From positions 1-64,000 of the forward strand of contig JACZTL010000001.1 of the NCBI GenBank assembly GCA_022573715.1: 64,000 nt of DNA, written 5' to 3'. The notes beneath the pieces were generated by a model. That model did no database searches. It worked only from the letters and a program-made list of their open reading frames with translations, and was not told the origin of the DNA. The position numbers and the translations under genes were made by a program. The DNA is from Bacteroidota bacterium. GTDB taxonomy: Bacteria > Bacteroidota > Ignavibacteria > Ignavibacteriales > Ignavibacteriaceae. This document shows, in pieces, positions 16,881-25,361 of this stretch; the first letter of the stretch is position 1, and each line of letters opens with the position of its first letter.

Positions 16881-17666
16881 TTACTTTATTTTATTTAAAT
16901 TCCAATCGTAAGATTTAAAATCAATTTCCCACTTAATAATATTATCATTTACTGATTCAGCAATTTTTTTTGGTAAAAAAGCTTTAATTCTTAACAAAAT
17001 TTGTGTGTCACTATCGCCAAAGTCATCTCCGTACCAATCTAATATTTTTGATAGGTATACAATATGATTTTTTCCGTCAAATGAATTCTGGGACTGATCT
17101 GCAAAGAAGGTTTTTCCCTGGTCGTTTAACTGTTCATCTAATTTATCACCTATATATGCTTCATTTCTTAATGGAGGGCAACTCATTGCTCCGCAAACTA
17201 AGGCAAAATGAATTCTTGGGTCTTTAAATTTGGGTCTGATAATATCGTGTTCAATGTAATTTAAGGTTATTTTTTTATTATCGATAATTACAAAATCTTT
17301 ATCCCAAACAGTTGTCTTTAAAATATGTGCGATTATTCTTCCCCCGGAGTGCAAATCATTTATGCTTGAAATAGGATAATTATCAACTATAATTTTTAAT
17401 GTATAAGCGTTGTAGGCATTGATCCAGAAAGCAAGTTTATCATTTTTGTTTGTTAAGGTACTTGGATCAAATTTTGAAAGAGCGTCAATATATTTTTCAA
17501 GGTTCTTATCTTTTACAAGATTTTCATAGTCCACAAGACCATTAACAATATATTTGTGAAGAAGGTTATCGTAAATTTTAACTGAAACAGAGTCCTGCGA
17601 GTAGCTATTCTGAACTGAAATTAATATTATAAAAATAACGGATAATAATATTTTAAATTTTTTCAT
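16881..17666 (-). CDS. DUF547-domain secreted protein
   Basis: 261 residues with a signal peptide (1-23, ending NSYSQ). The DUF547 core shows KLAFWINAYNAYTLKIIVD (about 76-94), then WDKDFVIIDNKKITLNYIEHDIIRP and RIHFALVCGAMSCPPLRNEAY, with the paired cysteines of the CGAxSCP motif. The function of the family is unknown. It recurs in arsenosugar-type operons and near glycan genes. It lies between the GT2-DUF2064 fusion (11 bp) and the DUF2064 gene (25 bp) on the minus strand. The signal peptide places one step of this otherwise cytosolic pathway in the periplasm. Confidence 0.88.
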   Translation of the reverse strand: MKKFKILLSVIFIILISVQNSYSQDSVSVKIYDNLLHKYIVNGLVDYENLVKDKNLEKYIDALSKFDPSTLTNKNDKLAFWINAYNAYTLKIIVDNYPISSINDLHSGGRIIAHILKTTVWDKDFVIIDNKKITLNYIEHDIIRPKFKDPRIHFALVCGAMSCPPLRNEAYIGDKLDEQLNDQGKTFFADQSQNSFDGKNHIVYLSKILDWYGDDFGDSDTQILLRIKAFLPKKIAESVNDNIIKWEIDFKSYDWNLNKIK

Positions 17667-17677
17667 TCGTATATATT

Positions 17678-19033
17678 TTAATTATAAAATAATTCTGCTT
17701 TTACAAAAGATTTTAATTCGCCTGTCTTTAAATTTGTTTCCTTATTTATCCAATTATTCAAATCACTTTCGGTATCGATATCTGAAAGCTCAGGCAATAT
17801 TGATACTTGTAAGTTTAAATCGTTAATTACCTTAAGAGTTTGTCTGAATAATTTTTCGGTGCTCCAGGGTAATTCAATAAATAATTCTTTGATAATCTTT
17901 TTCATTCCTAACAAATAATAACCTCCATCGGTTGCAGGTCCCAAAACAATATCCGATTCATTAAGCAATTCAAATGCATCATTAATTATATACGACGATA
18001 TATCGGGCAGATCTGTTCCAATAATAATAGATTTTGATACATCGTTTTTAAAGACCGAATGAAATGCATTTAACATTTTTTCTCCAAGGTCTTTCCCTTG
18101 TTGATTGAAAAGCAAAAACTTAAAGTGTGTCCATTTTCTAATTTTATTCTTGTCATTCTCATCAGAATAGAAAAGGAAATGTCGTGTATCATTTTTATTT
18201 ACTTTTAATATTTCTTTAAATGTATGTTCTGCACAAACTTTATAAAAATCTGCAGCAAATCTCTCACCTAATGTTGAAGCTAACCGTGTTTTTACTTTTC
18301 CTTTTTGGGGATATTTTGCAAAAACAATAACGGCTTTTTTATTAAAGTTTTTCATCTTGTTATATTTAGAATAAAGACTTTTTGGTTTTCCATAAATTAG
18401 ATATTGAATAATATATACAAAATTTCTTAGTTGTGTTCTTATAAAACCGTTTTGAAGAAATCTCCGTGCAGAAGTTGTTACAAATTCCGGAACAGTGAAA
18501 ACACCTGCTTTTTTTCTGGCTGTTCTTAAAAAGTGTACATCTTCAAAAAGCTTCCATTTAGGAAAATGATTGCCTTCTTTAAAATAGCTTTTTCTTACAA
18601 CTATTCCGCAGTCACCAAACCGAGTAAAGATAGAATCAAATCTAGTAAACCATGAATAAAAATTTAATATCCTGTTATCAATATCAAAATTCATTTTAAA
18701 AGTTGCTACTTGAACTTTTTTATTTGTGAAAATATTATCAATTAACGAATTAGAATTCTTAGGCAATACTGTATCAGCGTGTAAAAAAATTAAAATATCA
18801 CTTGAAGCTTTTTCTGCACCCAAATTTAATTGGTTGCCTCTTCCGTTTAACGAAGATAAAATCATCGCACCTTTATTTGCAGCTATCTGTAGAGTGTTAT
18901 CTTTGCTTCCTCCATCTGATACAATAATCTCTGCACCAGGCAAACATTTATTGATATTATCAATGCAACTTGCAATGTGTTTTTCTTCGTTTAGAGTAGG
19001 AATTATAACGGAATATTTTTTATGGATTTGCAT
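17678..19033 (-). CDS. Fusion: TIGR04283-type GT2 glycosyltransferase + DUF2064 domain
   Basis: 451 residues with two enzymes in one chain. Residues about 8-225 are a family 2 glycosyltransferase: YSVIIPTLNEE, IIVSDGGSKDNT, the HADT motif, and the FGDCGIVVRKS acceptor loop. Residues about 235-440 are a canonical DUF2064 domain: VIVFAKYPQKGKVKTRLAS with intact KTRL, IIGTDLPD, and GPATDGGYYLLG. Arsenosugar-type operons usually encode these as two neighbouring genes, so this is a natural fusion that supports joint action. It heads the five-gene operon 17-19 kb; the next upstream gene, a second GT2, is 60 bp away. Confidence 0.9.
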   Translation of the reverse strand: MQIHKKYSVIIPTLNEEKHIASCIDNINKCLPGAEIIVSDGGSKDNTLQIAANKGAMILSSLNGRGNQLNLGAEKASSDILIFLHADTVLPKNSNSLIDNIFTNKKVQVATFKMNFDIDNRILNFYSWFTRFDSIFTRFGDCGIVVRKSYFKEGNHFPKWKLFEDVHFLRTARKKAGVFTVPEFVTTSARRFLQNGFIRTQLRNFVYIIQYLIYGKPKSLYSKYNKMKNFNKKAVIVFAKYPQKGKVKTRLASTLGERFAADFYKVCAEHTFKEILKVNKNDTRHFLFYSDENDKNKIRKWTHFKFLLFNQQGKDLGEKMLNAFHSVFKNDVSKSIIIGTDLPDISSYIINDAFELLNESDIVLGPATDGGYYLLGMKKIIKELFIELPWSTEKLFRQTLKVINDLNLQVSILPELSDIDTESDLNNWINKETNLKTGELKSFVKAELFYN

Positions 19034-19093
19034 TACACAATAATATAGTTAAATAAGAGAAAAAAAAGTCAACCTAATTACATTTTAATAAAT

Positions 19094-19780
19094 CTATTTT
19101 CGGAAGAGTTCTGTAAAAATTGTCTTCAGGATTATTGTTCCTGCCATCACACTTCCTTTAATTGTTCCCGTAACTTTTGATTTGCCAATTCGTTTTCTAT
19201 AGCTTACCGGTATTTCTGAAATTGAGTATGATTTTTTTGCTGCTTTTATCTGCATTTCAACAGTCCAACCATACCAATTATCAGTCATATTTAATGCAAA
19301 CAGTTTATCTTTTTTAATGGCACGAAAAGGACCTAAATCAGTGTATTTAACACCCCAAAAAAGATTAATTAAAAAGCCGGCAATTATACTTCCTACTCTT
19401 GATTGAATAGGTAGAGCACCATTTTCCCTTTTTCCCAAAGTCCTGCTGCCTATTACAAAATCAACGTCATCATTTACAATCGGTTTTATTAAGTCAGATA
19501 TTTCATTTGGATAGTCGCTGTAATCACCGTCTATAAAAACTATTACGTCGTAATCCTTTTCTTTCAGATAAGCAATTCCTTTTAAGCAAGCAGCACCGTA
19601 ACCCTGATATTCTTCAAACAAAACAGTAGCACCCTGAGCAGCGGCAACACCGGCTGTGGCATCTGTTGAATTATTATTTACGACAACAATTTCATTCACT
19701 AAATCTTTTGGAATATCATCAATTACTTTGCCAATAGATAGTTCTTCGTTATAAGCCGGTATTATTACAGCTATTTTCAT
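19094..19780 (-). CDS. Family 2 glycosyltransferase, DPM1-like
   Basis: 228-residue GT-A enzyme: IIPAYNEE (7-14), VVNNNSTD (36-43), IDGDYSDYPNEI with the DxD equivalent, and GSRTLGKRENG, ending in an amphipathic or single membrane segment (AGTIILKTIFTE). It resembles dolichyl/polyprenyl-phosphate sugar synthases, but the sugar and lipid are not predictable. It is 12 bp downstream of the GH13 gene and 60 bp upstream of the arsenosugar-type operon, all on the minus strand. It may be cotranscribed with both. Confidence 0.88.
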   Translation of the reverse strand: MKIAVIIPAYNEELSIGKVIDDIPKDLVNEIVVVNNNSTDATAGVAAAQGATVLFEEYQGYGAACLKGIAYLKEKDYDVIVFIDGDYSDYPNEISDLIKPIVNDDVDFVIGSRTLGKRENGALPIQSRVGSIIAGFLINLFWGVKYTDLGPFRAIKKDKLFALNMTDNWYGWTVEMQIKAAKKSYSISEIPVSYRKRIGKSKVTGTIKGSVMAGTIILKTIFTELFRK

Positions 19781-19792
19781 AATTATTTTATT

Positions 19793-21265
19793 TTAGAATT
19801 TTATCTCAACTATCCGACTTTGATAACCTTTTAATTGAACAACAAAACCTTCGTCAGTTAATTTTTTAGATGTTATTTTTAAATTTGCTTTTGATAGTAA
19901 GTCCTTCAAAACAATTTTTTGAGGAAAAGCGTTACAGGGTATTTTAATTTTACAACTTGAGTGTTTTTGCGAATAGTTTACAATAGTTATTTTTATTTCA
20001 TTATTATACTGCCAATACCAGGCTAATATATTTTTATTAGATTCATCTTTCTCATTAAATATACTTGGCTGAATTACATAAAACTTCCCTCTTTTATATA
20101 TTTCGTCATTTACAATCGGCAGGATTTTAGCGTAAAAATCTTTTATACTTTTTAATCCCTTTTCACCTGAAGTCTTACCAAGTTGAATTGGGCATTTTAT
20201 TTTTTCCCCATCAAGCTGTCCATCGTAAATCAATTTCATTCCGGGCATAGTAAGAAAGGATACTGTAGCAGCTATTGATTTATTAATACCTAATGCCGTA
20301 ACTGCTCTATCTTCATCATGATTTTCAAGAAACAGAACTAATTTCTTTAAGTAATTAAAATCACTCTTTAAATTATTTATTATTCCAAATAGATCATTAT
20401 TAATAAACATATCCAAGTAATGTTTACAATAAGTAAAGTCAAATCCTAGATCCTGTAATTCGGCTTCCAAATCCCAGTAAACTTCCGCAATTAAAGTAAA
20501 TGTAGGTTTAACTTTTTTTACTTGTTTTATTGCATCGTGCCAGAATTCTATTTTGGGTTTTTTCAGATTAAATTTATTAATAGGACCGGGCCAAGTATTT
20601 TGAAAAACATTATTCATCGGAAGCATTGCCATATCACATCTTACACCGTCGCAATATTTAGTTAATTGTATCAGTTGTTCAAACATAAATATACGGGCTT
20701 GTTTACTAAAATAATTTATTTGGGCTGTATCTGACCAGGCAGGGAAAAACGGATCTCTACCGTGAGCGAGTATAATTTTATCTTTTGTATTTGTTCTAAA
20801 GTATGACGCAGGATCATCTTTTAAAAGTTGTTCATCTCCTCGCAAAAATAAATGAGGAAATGTTTTTGCTACAGATGAATCAGCACCAAAATGATTGGGA
20901 ATAAAATCAAGAATTAGTTTTAAGTTAATTGAATTTAGCTTTTCTTTTAATTTAATCAGATCATCAAATGTCCCCAAAGTTTGATTAAGTTGGTAAGAAT
21001 CAATAGCATATGGTGAACCTATAATATCTTCCTTTTTCCAATCGGGAAAACATTTTTTATAAACTTTAACTAAATCAGTAGAAAGAGCATATTTTATATT
21101 TTCTTCCGGAATTTTCCACACACCCATCAACCAAATATAATCAAACCCTTTTTGCACTAAATTTTTAAAATACTCAATAGGAATTTCCGATAGCTTAATA
21201 TCTTCACCAAATTGTTTTATCCACACACGTGTGTTTATTTCATAAAGCTTGGGATTTGAATTCAT
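19793..21265 (-). CDS. Alpha-amylase family (GH13) enzyme
   Basis: 490-residue GH13 protein without a signal peptide, so cytosolic. A barrel start is seen at YEINTRVWI. Conserved regions are DFIPNHFG (region I, 120-127), GVRCDMAML (nucleophile Asp211), IAEVYWD (acid/base Glu261) and LENHDEDR (Asp317). A short beta-sandwich tail ends the protein. Glucan or disaccharide turnover is likely, but substrate and reaction (hydrolase, phosphorylase or transferase) cannot be told from the motifs. It sits directly upstream of the GT2 gene; an intracellular sugar donor for that enzyme is possible. Confidence 0.9.
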   Translation of the reverse strand: MNSNPKLYEINTRVWIKQFGEDIKLSEIPIEYFKNLVQKGFDYIWLMGVWKIPEENIKYALSTDLVKVYKKCFPDWKKEDIIGSPYAIDSYQLNQTLGTFDDLIKLKEKLNSINLKLILDFIPNHFGADSSVAKTFPHLFLRGDEQLLKDDPASYFRTNTKDKIILAHGRDPFFPAWSDTAQINYFSKQARIFMFEQLIQLTKYCDGVRCDMAMLPMNNVFQNTWPGPINKFNLKKPKIEFWHDAIKQVKKVKPTFTLIAEVYWDLEAELQDLGFDFTYCKHYLDMFINNDLFGIINNLKSDFNYLKKLVLFLENHDEDRAVTALGINKSIAATVSFLTMPGMKLIYDGQLDGEKIKCPIQLGKTSGEKGLKSIKDFYAKILPIVNDEIYKRGKFYVIQPSIFNEKDESNKNILAWYWQYNNEIKITIVNYSQKHSSCKIKIPCNAFPQKIVLKDLLSKANLKITSKKLTDEGFVVQLKGYQSRIVEIKF

Positions 21266-21306
21266 TTTGGGAGTTTAATTAATAATTACGTTTTTATTAA
21301 AATAAA

Positions 21307-22359
21307 TTACATTTTTACAATTTTATAATTCTTAAACGCAAAATAAATTTCCTGTGAAGCTTTCTTTATAACTGAAGCAACAGGTATGGCTAAGAGCATA
21401 CCAATCAGTCCGAAAAGTTGGCCACCTGCAATAATTAAAAGTATTATTATAATCGGGTGCATATTAACACTTTTAGAAAATACATAAGGTTGAACGATGC
21501 CATTATCAATTGTATAAATAAATATGATTAATATTATTATTGCAGGTACTTGCGATAAATCACCATACTGAATAATCGATATAATTATTGCAGGCACACC
21601 TCCAATTACAGGACCAAAATAGGGAATAAGATGACCTAAACCTGCAATAACACCTAATGGAAAAGCATTTTTAATTCCGATAATATATAAACCTAAACCC
21701 AATAATAAACCGACAAATATTGCATCAAAAATCCATCCTCTTACATATTTTCCTAATTGACTGCTTATACTTTTGAATATCCAGTAGGACATTTCAAAAT
21801 ATTTATTAGGCATAATAAATACTATCCCCTTCATAATTGAACTTCTGTCTTTCAAAAGCATAAAGGTAATGAAGGGTACTATTACCAAAATAGAAATTAC
21901 CGAGACAATACTGGAAAGTACTGTTAATATCTCATTAAAAGATTTTGTAATCCCTGATTTAATGAAATCTTCCACCTTATCAGAAAGCTCTCCTGGTGTA
22001 AAAAACGGTAGAAATTTGTGAATTTCATTTTCAATCGCAACAATTTGATCGTGTATAGAATATATTTGAAGTGCCTCAAGCAGTTGATTCATTTGTAAAA
22101 TAAATTTTGGAACAAACTTTGAAAGCGAGAAAAATAATAAGAAACCAACAACAACATAAACAATCAGTACAGAGAATAAACGGTTGAAACCCTGTTTTTC
22201 TAGTGCTTTTGCAAATGGTTCAAATATAAAAGCCAACAGAACGGAAACAACTAAAATTATTATCAATTCTGAAAGCAGGTAAGCAACATATAGTATAATT
22301 GCCGTTGAGGCTATCCACAATAATATTTTTAAAATTTTCTTTTGGGAAGGTTCATTCAT
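21307..22359 (-). CDS. AI-2E family transporter (PerM-type membrane protein)
   Basis: 350 residues with about seven or eight transmembrane helices: two near 10-45, one near 60-85, then a long extracytoplasmic segment, and a C-terminal helical block. The conserved GLGHLIPYFGPVIGGVPAI motif (about 240-258) and the DNGIVQPYVFSK motif define the AI-2E/PerM family. The name is historical; members act as efflux or ion-coupled exporters, and the substrate here is unknown. It is 41 bp upstream of the GH13 gene and 64 bp after the NifU-like gene on the minus strand. Confidence 0.9.
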   Translation of the reverse strand: MNEPSQKKILKILLWIASTAIILYVAYLLSELIIILVVSVLLAFIFEPFAKALEKQGFNRLFSVLIVYVVVGFLLFFSLSKFVPKFILQMNQLLEALQIYSIHDQIVAIENEIHKFLPFFTPGELSDKVEDFIKSGITKSFNEILTVLSSIVSVISILVIVPFITFMLLKDRSSIMKGIVFIMPNKYFEMSYWIFKSISSQLGKYVRGWIFDAIFVGLLLGLGLYIIGIKNAFPLGVIAGLGHLIPYFGPVIGGVPAIIISIIQYGDLSQVPAIIILIIFIYTIDNGIVQPYVFSKSVNMHPIIIILLIIAGGQLFGLIGMLLAIPVASVIKKASQEIYFAFKNYKIVKM

Positions 22360-22423
22360 AATTCTAAATTACTTTTAATTGTTAAATATAAATAACAATT
22401 TGCGAACTGATTTTTAAAAAAAT

Positions 22424-22657
22424 TTATTGCGTAACTGCCTCAATTCTTTTGATTTCCGGAATATCATTCATCAATGCTCTTTCAATTCCTGCTCGTAAAG
22501 TCATTATGCTCAAAGGACATTCTTTACAAGCACCTGTTAACATTACTTCAACAATTCCGTCATCTGAAAATCTAACTAACTCAACGTCACCACCGTCTGC
22601 CTGCAGAAAAGGTCTTATTGATTTTAATGATTTCAATATATCGTTTTTATTTATCAT
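22424..22657 (-). CDS. NifU C-terminal domain (Nfu-type) Fe-S protein
   Basis: 77-residue stand-alone NifU-like domain: IRPFLQADGGDVELV (14-28), then LTGACKECPLSIMTL with the CxxC pair Cys44/Cys47 that binds a bridging [4Fe-4S] cluster between two subunits. It carries clusters from the scaffold to client proteins. The Mrp-type Fe-S carrier gene lies just upstream on the same strand, beyond the 135-bp inverted-repeat element. Together they give the cell a second Fe-S delivery pair, 15 kb away from the SUF operon. Confidence 0.93.
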   Translation of the reverse strand: MINKNDILKSLKSIRPFLQADGGDVELVRFSDDGIVEVMLTGACKECPLSIMTLRAGIERALMNDIPEIKRIEAVTQ

Positions 22658-22725
22658 TAATCTGATAATTATTAACTCACTTTACACAAAATATTATCCG
22701 TTAGCTAATTCGTCAACTGACGGAA

Positions 22726-22860
22726 ATAGCCACGACCTTTAGGTTGTAGGGGCAAATGATATCCATGACCATTGGCTTTAGCCACATAAAACAGAAGATT
22801 TTGGGCTAAAGCCCGTGTCCGGTTACTATATCTAATCCACGACCTGAAGGTCGTGGCTAT
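22726..22860. repeat. 135-bp palindromic element with 13-bp inverted ends (REP/MITE-like)
   Basis: The ends are exact inverted repeats: ATAGCCACGACCT (22726-22738) and AGGTCGTGGCTAT (22848-22860). The right end is a perfect hairpin, CCACGACCTGAAGGTCGTGG (22837-22856); the left is the same hairpin with mismatches. The middle holds GGCTTTAGCC and GGGCTAAAGCCC, a second palindrome pair in opposite order. Such paired hairpins resemble REP/BIME units mobilised by REP-associated tyrosine transposases, which are common in this group. It fills the gap between mrp and the NifU-like gene, and no transposase is in the window. Confidence 0.75.
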
Positions 22861-22890
22861 AAATCGTAAAATAATGCGTGACATATCTTA

Positions 22891-23991
22891 TTAATTATTA
22901 TTCAATACTATTTCTATATCACTATCCGGACTCAAATTTTTCTTTTCAACTTCTTTGGCTAAATTTCTTGAAATCTCAAATATAATTTTTTCTTGATTGG
23001 CATTATCTTTATCATAAACAATCGGTTTGCCTTCGTCACCGCCTTTTCTTATTTGGGGATCAATAGGAAGACCGCCTAAAAATGGAATACCTAATTTTTT
23101 AGCAAGCTCGGATCCGCCGCCAGTGCCAAAAATATCATACTTATTGCCTGTATCAGGTGCAATAAAATAACTCATATTTTCAACAATACCCAAAACAAGA
23201 ACGTTTACTCTCTCAAACATTTTTAGTGCCTTGCGTGCATCAATTAGAGATATTTCCTGAGGTGTTGTAACAATTACAGAACCAGTTAAAGGCACAGTTT
23301 GAACAAGAGTTAATTGAATGTCGCCGGTACCGGGAGGCATATCAAAAATAAGATAATCCAACTCTCCCCATTCAACGTCTGTCATAAATTGTTTTATGGC
23401 ACCGCTTACCATGGGTCCGCGCCAAATAACAGGCGCACTATCATCAACAAGCAATCCAATTGAAATTACTTTTACTCCGTAATTTTCAAGGGGAATTATT
23501 TTCATTGATGAACCGGTTTTTAAAATCTTAGGCTTTTCGGTTATTCCCATCATTAATGGAATACTAGGTCCATAAATATCGGCATCTAATAAACCTACTT
23601 TAGCCCCGTCTTTAGCCAGAGCAACGGCAAGATTAACAGCGATAGTGCTTTTTCCCACTCCGCCTTTTCCGCTTGCTACGGCAATTGTATTTTTTACTCC
23701 GGTTAAAAGTGAATTTTTTTCTTTGCGCTTATGTGTTGAAACAGTACCCTGCAAATGAAGATCAATGTTTTCTAATTGAGGGAAATCAGTTTGAAGTACA
23801 TTCTTAAATTTTGATATTAATCCATCTTTTATTTCTGAAATAGATTGAGGAATTGAAATAGTTATTGATAATGTATTAACCCCCGCTTTCATTTCTTTAA
23901 TAGAATTAAGTGTTAAAAGATTTATGTTAAGTTTTTCGTCTTCAATTTTTTTAATTGAATTAAGTATATCGGATTTTGTTACATCGCTCAT
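22891..23991 (-). CDS. mrp: Mrp/NBP35-family Fe-S carrier ATPase
   Basis: 366 residues. The N-terminal MIP18/DUF59-like domain (about 5-85) is fused to a deviant Walker P-loop NTPase: ASGKGGVGKSTIAVNL (107-122), LLDADIYGPSIPLMMG, and DMPPGTGD. It binds and transfers [4Fe-4S] clusters to apoproteins. A MIP18-like domain at its own N-terminus parallels the separate SufT protein at 6255. The CxxC found near the C-terminus of many ApbC proteins is not evident here. It is upstream of the NifU-like gene, separated by the palindromic element. Confidence 0.93.
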   Translation of the reverse strand: MSDVTKSDILNSIKKIEDEKLNINLLTLNSIKEMKAGVNTLSITISIPQSISEIKDGLISKFKNVLQTDFPQLENIDLHLQGTVSTHKRKEKNSLLTGVKNTIAVASGKGGVGKSTIAVNLAVALAKDGAKVGLLDADIYGPSIPLMMGITEKPKILKTGSSMKIIPLENYGVKVISIGLLVDDSAPVIWRGPMVSGAIKQFMTDVEWGELDYLIFDMPPGTGDIQLTLVQTVPLTGSVIVTTPQEISLIDARKALKMFERVNVLVLGIVENMSYFIAPDTGNKYDIFGTGGGSELAKKLGIPFLGGLPIDPQIRKGGDEGKPIVYDKDNANQEKIIFEISRNLAKEVEKKNLSPDSDIEIVLNNN

Positions 23992-24204
23992 TTAGATTTC
24001 CTTATAATTTTAAATTAATTGAATGTAAATTTATGAAATTAATGTATCAATTTATATGGAGATTTTTGTGAACAAAAAAAATGTTGGGTTCTTTTTTTAT
24101 TACTTATGCAGATTGTTTAGTGATTCTTTGCCTGTCTGATTTGGTGAGAAATCGCTAATTAATAACCCAAGTGTAATGGAATCAGGTGCTCTGAATTGTT
24201 TTTT

Positions 24205-25245
24205 TTAAACTATCTTTTCTCTCATAAATATTTTTTGAAATTCTCTTGGTTCTCTTTTTTTCCAATTTCCTTTATGGTATGCATACCCGGCAATCAGCGG
24301 CAATGCAATTGTTGCTTCTGAGAAAACCATCTGCTCAAAAGCTGTTTTTACTTTCCCCCAGGAACTTGCTTCTTTTAATGTTGAGCTTGAAAGTGCGCCG
24401 TCCCTAACATCTGCAACAGTAATCTGTATTGCATATTTATGCATTGGAGTATTTTCTGATAAAATTTCAGCAGCAACAACAATATCCTGCGTAAAGTTTT
24501 TTGGGACACCCCCACCAATCATAAAAATTCCGGTTTCTTTGCTGTTAAGTTTTACCTGTGTTAATTCCAAAAAATCTTTACCCGAATCAAAGGAAACGTG
24601 ATTATCCGGGTTTTTAGTCCGATGCATAACTATACCAAACCCTGCAGAACAGTCAGAGAATGCCGGGACAAAAATAGGAACGTTCTTTTTATAAGCAGAA
24701 TAAATTATTGAATCGTCAACCTTAGGTCCGCCTTGTTCATCCAAGTACTTACCGAAGTGCCAAATAAGTTCTCTGGATGAATACGGTTTTGGTTCAAGAC
24801 TATTAAAAATTTCCGCAGTAGTATTATCGCAGACTCTTAATTCGTCTTCGTCAATATATGTATCGTAAATTCTGTCAATGTGCAGTTCGCGTAATTCATT
24901 ATCATCACTGAAAGGAGTACCGATATAATGTTTAAATCCGAGTGCTTCAAAAAAATCCTGGTCAATCATCAAAGCACCTGTGGAAACAATTGCATCTACC
25001 ATATTGTTATCTACAAGATCAAAAACAATTCTCTTTAATCCTGCGCTGAAGATGCTACCTGCAAGGGTTAAAATAATGCTGCAATCTTCGTCCATCTGCA
25101 TCATATCTAATATTCTAGCACCACGGTTTAAGTCTCTGGCTGAGAAAGCCATTCTTTCCATTGCTTCGACAATTGGTATAACATTGTGAACCTTCATATC
25201 AAAATGATTTATAGTTTCTTTTAAATAATCTTTTTTGCTCGGCAT
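24205..25245 (-). CDS. Deoxyhypusine synthase-like protein
   Basis: 346-residue member of the deoxyhypusine synthase superfamily. Seen are LTLAGSIFSAGLKRI (59-73), IVSTGA, VPIFVPAFSDCSAGFG (189-204), MIGGGVPKNF (242-251), and KEASSWGKVK with the lysine (Lys298) that matches the catalytic imine-forming residue of eukaryotic enzymes. Bacteria have no eIF5A to modify, so the likely chemistry is transfer of an aminobutyl group from spermidine to another amine, for example homospermidine formation. It has a well-placed promoter of its own (25295-25323) and is followed by about 210 bp without a gene before mrp. Confidence 0.88.
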   Translation of the reverse strand: MPSKKDYLKETINHFDMKVHNVIPIVEAMERMAFSARDLNRGARILDMMQMDEDCSIILTLAGSIFSAGLKRIVFDLVDNNMVDAIVSTGALMIDQDFFEALGFKHYIGTPFSDDNELRELHIDRIYDTYIDEDELRVCDNTTAEIFNSLEPKPYSSRELIWHFGKYLDEQGGPKVDDSIIYSAYKKNVPIFVPAFSDCSAGFGIVMHRTKNPDNHVSFDSGKDFLELTQVKLNSKETGIFMIGGGVPKNFTQDIVVAAEILSENTPMHKYAIQITVADVRDGALSSSTLKEASSWGKVKTAFEQMVFSEATIALPLIAGYAYHKGNWKKREPREFQKIFMREKIV

Positions 25246-25294
25246 CTTTTACTCCTTAGAAAATAGGCACAAAGATAATTTTTTTAATGGTGAT

Positions 25295-25323
25295 TTAATA
25301 GTGATTTTTCGATGAGATGTCAA
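25295..25323 (-). promoter_or_regulatory. Promoter of the deoxyhypusine synthase-like gene
   Basis: Minus strand: TTGACA (25323-25318), 17-nt spacer, TATTAA (25300-25295), about 45 nt before the ATG. Just upstream, AACGTGT (25330-25336) and ACACGTT (25357-25363) form a 7-bp inverted repeat that overlaps the 3' end of the next gene and could be an operator. Confidence 0.6.
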
Positions 25324-25361
25324 ATATTAAACGTGTCAAAATATTTGTTAATATCAACACG

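Noticed and set aside
24083-24170. TTGGGTT/AACCCAA inverted repeat after the deoxyhypusine synthase-like gene
   Set aside because: The arms are 72 bp apart without a supporting stem or T-run, so it is not a convincing terminator.
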